Made by a program: the position numbers and the translations under genes. Positions 32,500-32,583 of a DNA stretch of 32,583 bases are shown here, in pieces (the stretch's first letter is position 1; each line of letters begins with the position of its first letter). The stretch spans positions 1 to 32,583 of the forward strand of contig JAUIJH010000048.1 of assembly GCA_030431335.1 (NCBI GenBank), read 5' to 3'. This DNA is from Alphaproteobacteria bacterium. GTDB lineage: Bacteria; Pseudomonadota; Alphaproteobacteria; Rhizobiales; Amorphaceae. Below the pieces are notes generated by a model. That model saw nothing but the letters and a program-made list of their open reading frames with translations, was not told the DNA's origin and made no database searches.

Positions 32500-32583
32500 C
32501 GCGCGGGTCTGCGAGCGCAGGGCAAAGGCATCCTGATCCGCGCGGGAAATGGCGAAGTCCTCGGCCACGTTCTCGGCCGTCTC
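32500..32583 (-). pseudogene. thiolase (acetyl-CoA acyltransferase) fragment, C-terminally truncated
   Basis: The minus strand from the right edge reads ETAENVAEDFAISRADQ, DAFALRSQTRA. This is the conserved mid-protein segment of type-II thiolases (PcaF/PhaA-like, around residue 160-190 of ~395). After RSQTRA the frame stays open but becomes Arg/Gly-rich sequence with no thiolase similarity. It passes through the 17-bp hairpin and runs antisense to the oxidoreductase gene. The missing ~200 C-terminal residues, including the catalytic His and second Cys, are nowhere in the window. The N-terminal part would lie beyond the edge. Confidence 0.65.

Noticed and set aside
32071-32568. A 165-codon minus-strand frame at the right end as a complete gene
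   Set aside because: Only its first ~25 codons match thiolase; the rest is antisense to the oxidoreductase gene and passes through a hairpin.

Overview
The window is GC-rich, tightly packed bacterial chromosome. Its families point to an alphaproteobacterium, probably Hyphomicrobiales or Rhodobacterales: TRAP transporters, a Pot polyamine system next to a glutamine-synthetase homologue, a DUF3618/holin/nutrient-deprivation triad, and many GTG starts with ATGA or GTGA overlaps. This placement is inferred from gene content. I see no rRNA, tRNA, CRISPR array or insertion sequence.

Region 1 (1-4.3 kb). A polar amino-acid ABC transporter: a permease running off the left edge and an ATPase on the minus strand, with the binding protein divergent. 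The binding protein looks related to PheC. A creatininase-family hydrolase follows, then a LysR regulator divergent from an AzoR-type azoreductase. Region 2 (4.3-10.9 kb). A polyamine nitrogen module: a PuuA-like glutamine-synthetase homologue divergent from potFGHI-like genes and an agmatinase/ureohydrolase. A well-formed sigma-54 promoter lies in front of the Pot operon. Region 3 (11-15.1 kb). An envelope and stress cluster: a PRC-barrel protein, a secreted Cys-rich protein, and a three-gene operon of a DUF3618 protein, a holin-III-like membrane protein and a nutrient-deprivation-type protein. Two of these proteins carry LEA-like 11-residue repeats. Region 4 (15.4-21.2 kb). A Crp/Fnr regulator, glutamate decarboxylase, an enolase-superfamily enzyme, a short-chain dehydrogenase and a GAF-GGDEF diguanylate cyclase.

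Region 5 (21.4-27.3 kb) is the most unusual. One minus-strand run encodes an IlvD/Edd dehydratase, a beta-hydroxyacid dehydrogenase, an arylmalonate-decarboxylase homologue, FolB, FolK, a strongly diverged dihydropteroate-synthase homologue and a FolM/PTR1-like reductase. All genes are overlapping or within 16 bp. A pterin-making block is therefore coupled to a hydroxy-acid/malonate-type catabolic block. The synthase homologue keeps pterin-site residues but lacks the loops and lysine used for p-aminobenzoate condensation. Region 6 (27.4-32.6 kb). A 2-oxopentenoate-hydratase-family enzyme is divergent from the operon. Then come a DctPQM TRAP transporter, a Gfo/Idh/MocA oxidoreductase and a thiolase fragment whose homology stops at a perfect 17-bp hairpin. 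Regions 5 and 6 together look like uptake and breakdown of an unknown organic acid.
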